Notes under the pieces: model-generated
The model's database searches: none
What the model was told of the DNA's origin: nothing
What the model saw: the letters and a program-made list of their open reading frames with translations, nothing else
Translations under genes and position numbers: made by a program
DNA from: Haloarcula ordinaria
GTDB taxonomy: Archaea > Halobacteriota > Halobacteria > Halobacteriales > Haloarculaceae
NCBI RefSeq assembly: GCF_029338275.1
Contig: NZ_CP119789.1
Span: forward strand, 1,984,001-2,048,000
Length of the DNA: 64,000 nt
Direction: 5' to 3'
In this document: positions 43,070 to 51,968 of the stretch, piece by piece
How positions within the stretch are numbered: the first letter of the stretch is position 1
Layout: each line of letters begins with the position of its first letter

Positions 43070-43765
43070 TCACTGGGTGTCTGCCGGCTCGACGCGGTCC
43101 CGCAGCCACGCCGCGGCCGCCTCGACGTCGTCCTCTTCGGGCCCCTCGAACCGGACCCGGACGTTCTCGCCCGGGTAGCTCCCCACCTTCACCGGGAACG
43201 CCTCCTGGACTGCCGCGAGGCGGTCCAGGAGCGCACTCTCTGGCTCCGCGGCGTCGACCGTGGCGACGTACCGGGGCTGTCCCGAGAACTCGTCTGCGAC
43301 CTCCTCGAACATCCGTTTCATCTCGCCGGGCACGCCCGGGAGTACGTAGCAGTTCTCGACGACGCAGCCGGGGGCGACGCCCTCGTGGTTCGGCAGCACG
43401 CGCGCCCCCTCTGGCACGTCGCCCGTCCCGTCGGTCAGGTCGTCGCGGGTGTAGCCGCCGTTCTCTTCGAGCCACGTCAGCGCCTCCTCGCTTTCGATCA
43501 CGTCGCGACCGAACGCCGCGGCGACGCCGTCGATGGTCATATCGTCGTGCGTCGGGCCGAGGCCGCCGGTGACGACGACGGCGTCGTACTCCGCGTGATA
43601 CTCGTTGACGACGCGAGCGATGTCGGCGAGGCGGTCCGGCACCGTCGTCACTCGCTCGACGGTGACGCCACGCTCCGCGAGCTGTCGACCCAGCCAGGCC
43701 GCGTTCGTGTTGACCGTCTCACCGGCGAGCAGTTCGTCGCCGACCGTTACTACCGCGACACGCAT
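43070..43765 (-). CDS. CinA-like molybdopterin-binding domain protein
   Basis: 231 aa. It has the MoCF-biosynthesis fold: VVTVGDELLAGETVNTNAAW at the start, VVVTGGLGPTHDDMT near residue 65, and CYVLPGVPGEMKRMFEEV near 142. The family covers the CinA N-terminal domain and stand-alone archaeal homologues, acting as pyrophosphatases or in nucleotide salvage; no C-terminal deamidase domain is fused. Exact activity unassigned. Confidence 0.88.
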   Translation of the reverse strand: MRVAVVTVGDELLAGETVNTNAAWLGRQLAERGVTVERVTTVPDRLADIARVVNEYHAEYDAVVVTGGLGPTHDDMTIDGVAAAFGRDVIESEEALTWLEENGGYTRDDLTDGTGDVPEGARVLPNHEGVAPGCVVENCYVLPGVPGEMKRMFEEVADEFSGQPRYVATVDAAEPESALLDRLAAVQEAFPVKVGSYPGENVRVRFEGPEEDDVEAAAAWLRDRVEPADTQ

Positions 43766-43829
43766 ACGCAGCGCTAAGGGAAGCGAGATACATATACTGT
43801 GGGTCAGTGGTAGCGGGCACTCACCCGGA

Positions 43830-44612
43830 CTACCGCATTCCGGGCGGCGGGCCGCGGTCTCGGGGGTCGTCGTCGTGGTCCTCCTCTTCCAGGTCGATGC
43901 CGGCCTCCTTCCGGCGGCGCTTGACCTCCTGGAGTTGCCGATAGTAGTACAGCACCCCGCCGGTGCCGACGATGATGGCGACGATGGTCAGGCCGCCGAA
44001 GATGAGCAGGTCACGCTGCAGGTAGTATCGGACACTGAGTCCCCGCGTGGTGACCTCCTCCCACCGAATCGTCTGTCGGTCGTTCTCGACGGACCTCGCG
44101 TCGCTCCCGGGGCTGACCTGCGAGAGCAGCGGGATGCCGACGCGACCGTCCGGCGGGAGCGTGATGGCGTAGGATCCCCCGTCGACGAGCGTCGGCGTCG
44201 CGAACGTCTTGCCCAGGCGGGGCGCGGTGAACGCCACCTCGCCGGTGACGTTGCCTGGGAACTGTATCTCGGTCCGTCGGCCGCCCTCGGTGGCGCTCAT
44301 CGAGGAGTTGGCCGCGCTGATAACCGTCCCGTTGTCGTAGCGAAAGCGGAGCGCGCGGATGGGTACCGACTGCTCGCGCCCCAACCCGTCGCGGGTGTAC
44401 ACCTCGAACGTCGAGTTGTTCCGCACGTCGTAGACGGCGGTGTAGGACGACCGGTCGACGACGAGCGTCGCGTCTTCCGGCGTCTCCCACTCGTAACTCG
44501 CGTTCTGGTTCAGCCGCGCAGGGTCGGACTCCTGGGGGCCGAAGAGCGCGGTACAGCCCGAGAGGGCGAGCAGTGCGACCAGACCGAAGAGAGCGAGGTG
44601 ACGCCGTTTCAT
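43830..44612 (-). CDS. DUF5803-like lipoprotein
   Basis: 260 aa. A signal sequence with lipobox LLALSGCTAL (Cys near residue 20) is followed by a beta-rich ectodomain, one membrane helix near residues 203-224 and a basic/acidic cytoplasmic tail (YYRQLQEVKRRRKEAGIDLE, then DRGPPPGMR). I recognise it as the haloarchaeal DUF5803 type. It is 9 nt downstream of the DUF2110 gene, probably in the tfe operon. Confidence 0.8.
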   Translation of the reverse strand: MKRRHLALFGLVALLALSGCTALFGPQESDPARLNQNASYEWETPEDATLVVDRSSYTAVYDVRNNSTFEVYTRDGLGREQSVPIRALRFRYDNGTVISAANSSMSATEGGRRTEIQFPGNVTGEVAFTAPRLGKTFATPTLVDGGSYAITLPPDGRVGIPLLSQVSPGSDARSVENDRQTIRWEEVTTRGLSVRYYLQRDLLIFGGLTIVAIIVGTGGVLYYYRQLQEVKRRRKEAGIDLEEEDHDDDPRDRGPPPGMR

Positions 44613-44621
44613 GGGTCGAGT

Positions 44622-45293
44622 TCAGGGGACGACTGCGAGCAGCTCCGACTTCATGAACCGGCCGATGTCGGCCAGCAGTCCCGGTGCGTCGGTGTCGGGG
44701 TTGCAGATGATGCTCTGTTCCAGCAGCCCGATTCGCTCGACGGTGACGATGTCCTGGGCGTGGCCGGCGCGGTTGACCGTCGCGCGGGCCTGCGAGCGGG
44801 TGACGCTGTTGGCGTTTACCCGTCCGTTCCCGCGCGACCAGTCGTAGAGCCGGTCGACCTCCTCGTCGGCCAGGCGGGGCTCGTCACCGGCGACGAACCG
44901 CAGCGGCATGTGCTGGACGATGCCGAACCGCTTGCGAATCTGCGCCGGCGACCCCTGACCGAGATTCATGCCCTCGGGTGGAATCCGGACCGTCTGCCCG
45001 AACCCGACGTCTAAGACGAACCCGTCGTCGTCCCACGAGTCGAGTGTTCCGACGTACGTCTCGCCGTCCTCGTGGGACGTGACCAGTTCGCCGAACTCCT
45101 CGCGCAGGAGGTTCCGGGCCACCGTCGCGTCTGCGCCGTCGACGGTGACGCTGGGGAAGTCGTCCTCCCGATGGCCGACGTCGAACGAGACGTCGAGGTC
45201 GCCGAACTCGTTGTCCACCAGCGACCGCAGGCTGTCGAGTGCGCGCTGTCGGGCGTCGCCCGTCACGTACACCTTCGTTCCGAGAACGACCAT
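44622..45293 (-). CDS. DUF2110-family protein
   Basis: 223 aa. A conserved archaeal protein beginning MVVLGTKVYVTGDARQRALD. It has a ferredoxin-like N-terminal half and a central SH3/S1-like beta segment (TYVGTLDSWDDDGFVLDVGF), suggesting nucleic-acid or translation-related binding. It starts within 1 nt of the tfe stop, so it is coupled to tfe; that pairing hints at a transcription role but is only contextual. Confidence 0.83.
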   Translation of the reverse strand: MVVLGTKVYVTGDARQRALDSLRSLVDNEFGDLDVSFDVGHREDDFPSVTVDGADATVARNLLREEFGELVTSHEDGETYVGTLDSWDDDGFVLDVGFGQTVRIPPEGMNLGQGSPAQIRKRFGIVQHMPLRFVAGDEPRLADEEVDRLYDWSRGNGRVNANSVTRSQARATVNRAGHAQDIVTVERIGLLEQSIICNPDTDAPGLLADIGRFMKSELLAVVP

Positions 45294-45820
45294 CAGGCTT
45301 CCACGCTATCGACGTTCAGTTCGTCCCGCAGCTGCTCGATACGGTCCTCCATCGCCGTCACGAGGCGCGTGTTCTCCATCGCTTCGACCTGGTTGCCACA
45401 GTCGGGACAGGAGAAGCCGAACTCCATCGCCTCGCCGAACTCGAAGCGGATGCCACAGTGCTCACAGAGGTAGAACTCGTTGTCCCGCTCGTACTGGCGG
45501 CGGTCCTCGAGCCCCTCCAGCAGGCGGTAGAGCTCCTCTTCGAGCTGTTCCGGAATCTTGTCGTACTCGAACGTCCAGAGGTACGTGAGCCACCCGGAGT
45601 CCTCGTCGCGGAGGCGGCGATACGTCGCCAGGTCGTTCTCGTACAGGATGAAGAGCGCTCGGCGAACGTCGTTGAGTTCGAGCCCGAGCTCCTCGGCCAG
45701 TTCCTCGTCGGTCACTTCGCCGTCCGGCGGCGCGGCGGCGACCGGCATCCCCTTCGGTCCCACCAACTCGTGGAGGTATTTCTGTATCACGGGGTCCTCT
45801 AGAAGATCCTCGAAAGCCAT
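45293..45820 (-). CDS. tfe: Transcription initiation factor TFE (alpha subunit)
   Basis: 175 aa. An extended winged helix (about 1-95) with EELGLELNDVRRALFILYEN is followed by a zinc ribbon with C119-x2-C122 and C138-x2-C141 and a C-terminal helix. TFE stabilises the open complex of archaeal RNA polymerase with TBP and TFB. It is first in the tfe/DUF2110/DUF5803 operon. Length fits the family. Confidence 0.95.
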   Translation of the reverse strand: MAFEDLLEDPVIQKYLHELVGPKGMPVAAAPPDGEVTDEELAEELGLELNDVRRALFILYENDLATYRRLRDEDSGWLTYLWTFEYDKIPEQLEEELYRLLEGLEDRRQYERDNEFYLCEHCGIRFEFGEAMEFGFSCPDCGNQVEAMENTRLVTAMEDRIEQLRDELNVDSVEA

Positions 45821-45935
45821 TACCCGAAGGTCCGGCTGTCACGTGGTTAAATCCATCGGGTCGAGGGCTGGCGGAGTCGGTGCCGGCCCCGCCACGGGTT
45901 CGTCCGGCCGGGTCAGTCTGAGCGCGACGACGGAG

Positions 45936-46124
45936 TCACGTCGCCCACGGACCGACGTCGAAGAACCGGCCCGCGGCCCAGCCGACCGCGAACGGCGCGA
46001 GTACTGCCAGACAGACGAGGCCGACCCAGCGGGCCGGCGGTGGCTGGGTGACGAGATAGCAGAGGTACACGGTGCCGACAAGCGGGAGGACTCGCCTGGA
46101 CAGTGCCGTGATGCCATCGAGCAT
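45936..46124 (-). CDS. Small two-helix membrane protein
   Basis: 62 aa: MLDGITALSRRVLPLVGTVY, then helices at about 13-27 and 32-52, ending FFDVGPWAT. It sits 25 nt downstream of trm56 on the same strand, so it is likely cotranscribed. No family recognised. Confidence 0.55.
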   Translation of the reverse strand: MLDGITALSRRVLPLVGTVYLCYLVTQPPPARWVGLVCLAVLAPFAVGWAAGRFFDVGPWAT

Positions 46125-46149
46125 CGTCAGTCGCCCCGCTGTGTCTCGC

Positions 46150-46707
46150 TCACGATTGCTCGTCGCCGGCGTCCTCGGGGTCGACGACCCGTTTGCCGGT
46201 CGCCTTCGGAACGACCACGCGGTCGGCGTCCTCCCACTCGCGGTCGAGTTCGGCCCCCTCGTAGAGGCGGTCGAGGAAGACGGCCAGCGAGGCGACCTCC
46301 GAATGGGGCTGGTTGGTGACGCCCACGTTCCAGTCGGCGCGTTCGTACACCTCGAAGGGGACCTTCTCGGCCCCCACGACGACGAGCAGAGGGCCATCGT
46401 CGTGGGCCGCACGGATGTCGTCCTCGACCTCCTGAATCGGTTCACCGTACATCGTCAGGTGGACTACCGCGCCTTCGAAGGCCCGGATGTAACGCTTCGG
46501 TTCCTCGGTCGTCTCGACGTCGAAGGGGCCACCGAAGCGGTCCGTGATGTCGACGATAGTGTCGGTCCGCGAGCTGGCCGACCCGGCCATCACGACCCGG
46601 TCGGCACCCAGGGCGCGGGCCGTGAGGCCGACGTGGGTCGTCATCCGCTCGTCGCGCCCGGGTCGGTGGCCCAGTCTGAGCACTGTGACCGACTCGGTGC
46701 CCCTCAT
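46150..46707 (-). CDS. trm56: tRNA (cytidine(56)-2'-O)-methyltransferase
   Basis: 185 aa. An archaea-specific SPOUT methyltransferase; the start VTVLRLGHRPGRDERMTTHV and the C-terminal knot segment LLVVVGAEKVPFEVYERADW and VTNQPHSEVASLAVFLDR are characteristic. It methylates the 2'-OH of C56 in the T loop of tRNAs. Its ATG overlaps the stop of the DsbA-like gene (ATGA). Confidence 0.93.
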   Translation of the reverse strand: MRGTESVTVLRLGHRPGRDERMTTHVGLTARALGADRVVMAGSASSRTDTIVDITDRFGGPFDVETTEEPKRYIRAFEGAVVHLTMYGEPIQEVEDDIRAAHDDGPLLVVVGAEKVPFEVYERADWNVGVTNQPHSEVASLAVFLDRLYEGAELDREWEDADRVVVPKATGKRVVDPEDAGDEQS

Positions 46708-47351
46708 GTGCCCCTCGCTGACTCGATGGCATCACGCACCGGTTCGAAGGCGATTTCCCGCCACTCGACGGGGTCACCGTTTACGAAGACGGTCGGCGTC
46801 CCTTCGACGCCGCTGTCGATGCCGGCCTGTCGGTCGGCGGCTACCGTGGGGCGGTACTGCTCGTCGACCGCGGCCTGGCGGACCGGCTCACCGTCGACGT
46901 TGAGCCCGTCGGTCAGCTCGGCGTAGGCCTCCGGCCCGAGGCTGGCCTGGTTCTCGAAGAGCCGCTTGCTGTAGGTGAAAAACGCGGCGTCGCCGGCGGC
47001 GTCCTGGACGGCTCGCGCGGCGCTCGCTGCCTGCCAGGATACCGCCTCGTCGACCGGGATTGGGAAGTCGTGGAACTCGTATCTGACGGCCCCGCCCGCG
47101 AGGAACGCTTCCGCTATTTGTGGGTACACTTCGACCGAGTAGGTCTGGCAGTGCGGACAGGCGTAGTCCTCGAAGACGGCCACAGTGACGTCGGCGTCCG
47201 GGTCGCCCGCGACGGGGGTCGGAAGCGTCTCGCCGGTGGGCGTCGTGGACGGCGACTGGCCGCCATCGCTCCCCTGGGAGAGGCAGCCGGCCGTCGCCCC
47301 GGCCAGCGCGACGCCGGTGGCGAGCACGTCACGGCGAGTCGGTCGGGTCAT
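46704..47351 (-). CDS. DsbA-like thioredoxin-fold lipoprotein (Tat-exported)
   Basis: 215 aa. A Tat signal with twin arginines (TRRDVLATG, R6-R7) leads to a lipobox cysteine C23 (GATAGC). The thioredoxin-fold active site is C65-P-H-C68, and the cis-Pro loop is EGTPTVFVNG. It should be anchored outside the membrane and act in disulfide exchange on exported proteins. Start MTRPTRRDV at 47351 is fixed by the signal peptide. It is coupled to trm56. Confidence 0.9.
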   Translation of the reverse strand: MTRPTRRDVLATGVALAGATAGCLSQGSDGGQSPSTTPTGETLPTPVAGDPDADVTVAVFEDYACPHCQTYSVEVYPQIAEAFLAGGAVRYEFHDFPIPVDEAVSWQAASAARAVQDAAGDAAFFTYSKRLFENQASLGPEAYAELTDGLNVDGEPVRQAAVDEQYRPTVAADRQAGIDSGVEGTPTVFVNGDPVEWREIAFEPVRDAIESARGT

Positions 47352-47436
47352 ACCTGTCACTCGACGCTGGCGATATAAAACGACGTTGTCATCGACGGAC
47401 CGCAACGCTATTCTGCGCTCCTGTCAGTGTTGAACT

Positions 47437-48363
47437 ATGACCAGTTCTTCGCGCCGCATCGTCGTCACGGGTGGCGCAGGGTTCATCGGCTCGCATCTCG
47501 TCGACCGGCTGGTCGGCGACAACGACGTCATCGTCGCCGACGACGGCTCCAACGGACGGGTCGAGTGGGTAGACGACGGCGCGTCGTTCGTCGACGGCGA
47601 CCTCACAGACGCCGACGTCGTCGCCGAGGCCATCACGCCGGACGTGGACATGGTCGTCCACCTCGCGGCGTCGAAGCTCGTCGACACCGACGACCCGCGC
47701 AAGCAGTTCGAGGACAACAGCGAAATAACGTACAACATCCTGGAGCGTATGGACGACGTGGGGGTCGAGGACCTCGTGTTTACGTCGTCGTCGACTGTAT
47801 ACGGCGAGGCCCCTCGGCCGACACCTGAGGACTACGCGCCACTGGAGCCCATCAGCGTCTACGGGGCGACCAAACTCGCCGAGGAGTCGCTCGTCTCGAC
47901 GTACGCCCACAGCCACGACATCCAGTCGTGGGTGTTCCGCTTCGCGAACATCGTCGGCCCGCGGCTCCTTGGGGCCGTCATCCCCGACTTCATCGAGAAA
48001 CTCCGCGCCGACCCCGAAACGCTGACCATCCTCGGCGACGGCCGGCAAGAGAAGTCCTACATGCACGTCGACGAGTGTCTCGACGCGATGCTGTACGCCG
48101 TCGAGCACGCGGAGAAGGACCACAACGTGTTCAACCTGGGGACGCGGACGACGACGTCTGTCGACCGCATCGCGACCATCGTGGCCGAGGAGATGGGCGT
48201 CGACCCCGACCGCGAGTACACCGGCGGGAAACGGGGCTGGACCGGCGACGTCCCGCGGATGCGTCTCTCCGTCGAGAAGCTGTCGGGACTCGGGTGGGAA
48301 CCGGCACAATCGAGCGACGACGCCGTCCGTCAGACGGTTCGGGAACTGCTGGACGAGCTCTGA
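47437..48363 (+). CDS. NAD-dependent sugar epimerase/dehydratase (extended SDR, GalE-like)
   Basis: 308 aa. The Rossmann motif GGAGFIGSHLVDRL is near residue 10. The catalytic Ser/Tyr/Lys set is in SSSTVYGE and YGATKLAEE. A substrate-binding C-terminal part follows (DGRQEKSYMHVDE, GTRTTTSVDRIA). The family includes UDP-glucose 4-epimerase and nucleotide-sugar dehydratases; the substrate is not fixed by these motifs. It is convergent with the YbhB-like gene. It may supply sugars for N-glycosylation or glycolipids. Confidence 0.87.
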   Translation: MTSSSRRIVVTGGAGFIGSHLVDRLVGDNDVIVADDGSNGRVEWVDDGASFVDGDLTDADVVAEAITPDVDMVVHLAASKLVDTDDPRKQFEDNSEITYNILERMDDVGVEDLVFTSSSTVYGEAPRPTPEDYAPLEPISVYGATKLAEESLVSTYAHSHDIQSWVFRFANIVGPRLLGAVIPDFIEKLRADPETLTILGDGRQEKSYMHVDECLDAMLYAVEHAEKDHNVFNLGTRTTTSVDRIATIVAEEMGVDPDREYTGGKRGWTGDVPRMRLSVEKLSGLGWEPAQSSDDAVRQTVRELLDEL

Positions 48364-48369
48364 GCCGGG

Positions 48370-48825
48370 TCAGGCCGGGTACGTCCCGGTCAGTTCGCCC
48401 TTCGCGAGCGTGTGGCCGCTGGCGGCGTCGTAGACGTCGTCCTTGCTCGCTCCTTGCGGGAGGTCCAGCATCGCATCCAGCGCGTACACAAGGAAGCGGT
48501 AGGTGTGCTCCCTGTCCGGCGGATTCGGGCCGCCCCACCCGGTCTCGCCGTAGTCGTTCTGCCCCTCGGCCGCGTCCTCAGGCGTCCAGCCCTCCGGGAT
48601 GTGGGTCCGTTCGGCCGGGATGTTCCAGACCACCCAGTGGTCCCAGACCTTGCCCGCCGGTTCCGTCGCGTCCGGGTCGTCGACGACGATGACGAGCGAG
48701 ACGGCCTCCGCCGGAACGTCATCGACGTCTAGTGGGGGGTTCGTGTTTTCGGCGGCGTAGCCGTACTTCTCGGGGATGCGCTTCCCGTCGTCGAACGCCG
48801 GACTCGTCACTCGCAGGTCGTCCAT
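48370..48825 (-). CDS. YbhB/YbcL family (PEBP-like) protein
   Basis: 151 aa. The phosphatidylethanolamine-binding-protein fold is clear: LVIVVDDPDATEPAGKVWDH (DPDA-P motif), WVVWNIPAERT, and YGETGWGGPNPPDREHTYRF. The start is MDDLRVTSPAFDDG. Role in archaea unknown; a small ligand pocket is conserved. Confidence 0.92.
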   Translation of the reverse strand: MDDLRVTSPAFDDGKRIPEKYGYAAENTNPPLDVDDVPAEAVSLVIVVDDPDATEPAGKVWDHWVVWNIPAERTHIPEGWTPEDAAEGQNDYGETGWGGPNPPDREHTYRFLVYALDAMLDLPQGASKDDVYDAASGHTLAKGELTGTYPA

Positions 48826-48899
48826 GTACGAACAGATGACAGCCAACTGCAAAAAACTGGCCCGGTAGTCATTTTGCCGGCGACTGCCAACTGTCGTCC

Positions 48900-49655
48900 G
48901 TGCAGGTCGTCGGCTACCAGCCACGCGTCGAGTCTCCCGCCGCTATCGTCCTCGAAGACGACGGCACCATCCGTACGGAGCGGCTGGAACAGGGGACCGA
49001 GCTCGCGTACGCGCTCGGGGACCGCCACTGCGCGGGGACGACGGACGGCGACGTCCACCTCGCCTGTCCGAACGACCCCGCGCCCTACTGTCCGGACCAC
49101 ACGGACCGGTGGCCCTGTGCGCGGTGCACCGGCGAGTGCGCGAAGCCCATCGACGCCTGCGACGAGGAACACGCCGTCTACCTCGCGGCGTTCGCGCCCG
49201 ACGTCGTCAAGGTCGGCGTCACGCGTTCCTGGCGACTCGAACGCCGGTTACGGGAGCAGGGTGCGGACCGTGCGGCCCACCTTCGGACGGTCGCTGATGG
49301 CCGCATCGCCCGCCAGATAGAGGCCGACATCGCAGTCGACCTGGGCGACCGGGTCCGCGTCCCGACGAAGGTGGCCGGGTTCGCCGAATCCGTGAGTGAG
49401 CCGTTCTGGGACGACTTGATGAGCGAATACGACCCGCTAGAGACGTTCGATTTCGACTACGACCTCGACCTGTCCGACCAGCCGATTCCGGAGACGCTGG
49501 CAACGGGGACCGTCAGAGGGACCAAGGGGCGGGTCGCAGTGCTCGAGAACAACGGGAGTACGTACGCCGTCGACCTTCGGGACCTCGTCGGCTACGAACT
49601 CACCGAGAGCGGGACCGACCGCGACCTCCAGTCGAGTCTCGGTGCGTTCGGGTAG
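48900..49655 (+). CDS. DUF2797-family protein
   Basis: 251 aa from GTG 48900. An N-terminal cysteine-rich zinc module (CAGTT, CPNDPAPYC, CARCTGEC) is followed by a GIY-YIG-like core (HAVYLAAFAPDVVKVGVTRS, RLREQGADRA) and an acidic tail. DUF2797 proteins are uncharacterised; the KVG(V/I)TR motif resembles GIY-YIG nucleases. It is divergent from the YbhB-like gene with 74 nt between starts. Confidence 0.82.
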   Translation: MQVVGYQPRVESPAAIVLEDDGTIRTERLEQGTELAYALGDRHCAGTTDGDVHLACPNDPAPYCPDHTDRWPCARCTGECAKPIDACDEEHAVYLAAFAPDVVKVGVTRSWRLERRLREQGADRAAHLRTVADGRIARQIEADIAVDLGDRVRVPTKVAGFAESVSEPFWDDLMSEYDPLETFDFDYDLDLSDQPIPETLATGTVRGTKGRVAVLENNGSTYAVDLRDLVGYELTESGTDRDLQSSLGAFG

Positions 49656-49690
49656 GTCGCTCAAAATCCGACCGAAGTGTACACAAGACC

Positions 49691-49697
49691 CTTTATG
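49691..49697 (+). promoter_or_regulatory. TATA box of the PGF-CTERM protein gene
   Basis: ctttatg is centred about 25 nt before the GTG at 49719, supporting a GTG-started leaderless transcript. Confidence 0.45.
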
Positions 49698-49718
49698 TAG
49701 GCATCTGGAGACGTTCGT

Positions 49719-50735
49719 GTGAGACGAGAAGTCACACTCGCCGGTGCCATGGTACTGCTCATCCTGGCTATGGCCGCCGGTGCGACAGCAGTCCCCGACG
49801 TCCTCACCGAACCCGACGAGGACATCCGCCCGAGCCATCTCGACCTCCGCGAGACAACGGTCAACGCCACCGAGGTCGGTGGTGAGACTGTCACGCTGGC
49901 GCTGGATTCGCGGGTGGCCCACCGGGGCGGCACCGCCCGGAACGTCACTGTCGAGACGCGGGTCGTCGACACCGAGACCGGGCTGGTTGCGACGACGCGC
50001 CGCCAGTCACTCGGCAACGTCACCGGGGAGCGGGAAGTATCGGTCACGACCGACGTCACCGTCGAGCGCGAGGGCGGCTATCGCATGGAGACCATCGTCT
50101 ACGCCGACGGCGAACGGCGGACGACCGGTCGGACGGAGGTTCGGAACGTCGACGCGCTCACGCCCGCCTACGCCGAGAGCAGCGTCTCGTTCCACCGCTT
50201 CGAGAACACCGACGTGCCGCTGCGCGCCATCTCCTATCGCATCGAGTCCGTCGCTGACAACCGGACCACGCTGAACGTCTCCGTGTACTTCACCAACCGC
50301 GGGGACGAACCGGCCGGCGACCTGACGCTCCGCCTGCGCGCCCGACAGGCCGATTCCAACGTAATCGCCGACGAGACACGGCTCTCGGTCGGCCAGATTC
50401 GCCCGGGTCGGACCGAGACTATCGACGCCGAGCTCACGGTTCCGGACGGCTACAACTACTGGCTCGACGGCATCCTCCAGTCCGACGGCGTCATCGTCGC
50501 GACGGAGAGCGCTCCGGCCAACTTAGACCCACAGGAGACCCTCGAACTCAACGAGACCCGGCGCGACGTCGGCTTCCAGTCCGGCGACTTCGCCGAGGAG
50601 CCCGAACGGGAGCGGGCCACCGAAGCACCCGAGAGAGAAGCAACAATTGGCGGGAGCGGCCCCGGGTTCACGGCCGTCGCCGCGCTCGCCGCGCTCCTCG
50701 CCGGTACCATCGCACTCGCACGGAGGCGACTATGA
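49719..50735 (+). CDS. PGF-CTERM surface glycoprotein-like protein (DUF7490-like)
   Basis: 338 aa from GTG 49719. A signal sequence covers about residues 6-25. Two similar beta domains follow (about 35-145, 150-285) with many NxT/S sequons. The C-terminus is SGPGFTAVAALAALL plus ARRRL: the PGF-CTERM tripartite sorting signal (PGF motif, helix, basic end) for archaeosortase A and lipid anchoring. It is coupled (ATGA) to a small membrane protein gene. Confidence 0.85.
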   Translation: MRREVTLAGAMVLLILAMAAGATAVPDVLTEPDEDIRPSHLDLRETTVNATEVGGETVTLALDSRVAHRGGTARNVTVETRVVDTETGLVATTRRQSLGNVTGEREVSVTTDVTVEREGGYRMETIVYADGERRTTGRTEVRNVDALTPAYAESSVSFHRFENTDVPLRAISYRIESVADNRTTLNVSVYFTNRGDEPAGDLTLRLRARQADSNVIADETRLSVGQIRPGRTETIDAELTVPDGYNYWLDGILQSDGVIVATESAPANLDPQETLELNETRRDVGFQSGDFAEEPERERATEAPEREATIGGSGPGFTAVAALAALLAGTIALARRRL

Positions 50736-51040
50736 CAGACACAGCCACCTCATCGTCCCAGACGGACACCGACCCCGAATCGAGCGTAGCGACAGAGGCA
50801 TCCGATACCGACACCGGCGGCAGCGACCGGTCTATCCGGACCTACGCGATGTGGGCGGCCTTCGCCATCCTCGTCCTCGTCGCCCTCGTGGCGACGTTCC
50901 AGTTCTACTTCGCCGCGTCGGCGGCGATCTCCGAGTTCGTCACGCGCCGGTACCGGCCGCTATTCCGCGCCGGCTTCAACCTGCTCGTCCTGCTCGCCAG
51001 CGGGCTCGGCATCTCGCTGCTCGTCCGCCGACTCGCCTGA
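50732..51040 (+). CDS. Small two-helix membrane protein (DUF8060-like)
   Basis: 102 aa. A Ser/Thr/Asp-rich N-terminus (1-34) is followed by helices at about 38-60 and 80-97. It starts inside the stop of the PGF-CTERM gene, so it is cotranscribed and may be a membrane partner. Family assignment from memory of haloarchaeal proteins only. Confidence 0.7.
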   Translation: MTDTATSSSQTDTDPESSVATEASDTDTGGSDRSIRTYAMWAAFAILVLVALVATFQFYFAASAAISEFVTRRYRPLFRAGFNLLVLLASGLGISLLVRRLA

Positions 51041-51081
51041 GGACGACAACCCTTTTCTGCGGCCCTACCAAACCCGCTCCC

Positions 51082-51507
51082 ATGGCAGACGACGATTCCG
51101 AAAATACCGAGGAAGCGCGCGAAGAGACAGCAGGCGGCGAGGCGGAGGAGAAATCCTTCCGCGAGCGCGTCGAAGAGATTCGCCAGCAGCGCGCCGAGGA
51201 GCGCGAAGAAGGCGACGAGGGCGAGATGAGCCGCGAAGAGCGCATGGAAGAGATGATGGGCGGTGGCGGCGGCCCCGGTGGCCCCGGCGGCATGGGCGGC
51301 AACCCCTTCGCACAGATGATGGGCGGCATGATGGGCGGTGGCGGCCCCGGTGGCCCCGGCGGCATGGGCGGCCAGCCCGGTCCCGGCCGCGAACAGGAGA
51401 GCGGCGGCGACAACGAGGACCTCACCCGCGAGATCCGCAAACTCCGTGACGAGGTCAACGACGTCCGGCGGACGCTCGACCGCATCGCCGACGCGCTCGA
51501 AGACTGA
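51082..51507 (+). CDS. Acidic coiled-coil protein with Gly/Met-rich repeats
   Basis: 141 aa. A highly charged helical N-terminus (about 1-58: EKSFRERVEEIRQQRAEERE) precedes two near-identical glycine/methionine blocks (MMGGGGGPGGPGGMGG and a shorter copy at about 83-97). A C-terminal coiled coil ends it (LTREIRKLRDEVNDVRRTLD). The middle resembles the Met/Gly tails of chaperones and SRP54 but no family is recognised. Start at ATG 51082. Confidence 0.7.
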   Translation: MADDDSENTEEAREETAGGEAEEKSFRERVEEIRQQRAEEREEGDEGEMSREERMEEMMGGGGGPGGPGGMGGNPFAQMMGGMMGGGGPGGPGGMGGQPGPGREQESGGDNEDLTREIRKLRDEVNDVRRTLDRIADALED

Positions 51508-51592
51508 GGTTCTCGCGGGACGCTCGTTTCCAGGCGCTCGGGGCGACAGCGAGTGACGACGATACGAAGCGACGAGAAGTGAGACGCGGCAG

Positions 51593-51943
51593 TCAGCGCT
51601 CGTAGGCGAGGTTCATGATCCACTGCGAGAAGGTGTCGTCGTGGGGGTCGACCTCCTCGTCGCCGATGAACGGGGAAAGTTGGTCGCCGGCCATCAGCAG
51701 CGAGAAGTCCAGGTCCCTGGCCGCCGGCGTGAGGTAGTAGGTGTTGTGCCCGTTGTACACCGTCTCCTCCCGCTGGATGAAGTCCTGCTCGAAGAGGGAC
51801 TCGACGATCCGACTCCCCTTCCGCGACGAGACGTCGAGTTCCTTCCAGAAGTCGCTCTGGTGGATACCGCCCGACTCGCGGATGAGTTCTAGCCCTGCCC
51901 GTTCGTCTTCAGAGAGGTCCGCCTCCGACGCTGCCGAGCTCAT
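51593..51943 (-). CDS. Winged-helix transcriptional regulator
   Basis: 116 aa. The HTH is DLSEDERAGLELIRESGGIH plus HQSDFWKELDVSSRKGSRIV (recognition helix near 40-52), followed by a wing (QREETVYNGHNTYYLTPAAR) and an acidic end. Haloarchaeal relatives are Lrp/MarR-like winged helices. Target genes unknown; it lies 25 nt downstream of the NRDE gene. Confidence 0.8.
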   Translation of the reverse strand: MSSAASEADLSEDERAGLELIRESGGIHQSDFWKELDVSSRKGSRIVESLFEQDFIQREETVYNGHNTYYLTPAARDLDFSLLMAGDQLSPFIGDEEVDPHDDTFSQWIMNLAYER

Positions 51944-51968
51944 GTATGCTACACTGACGGACGGCCGG

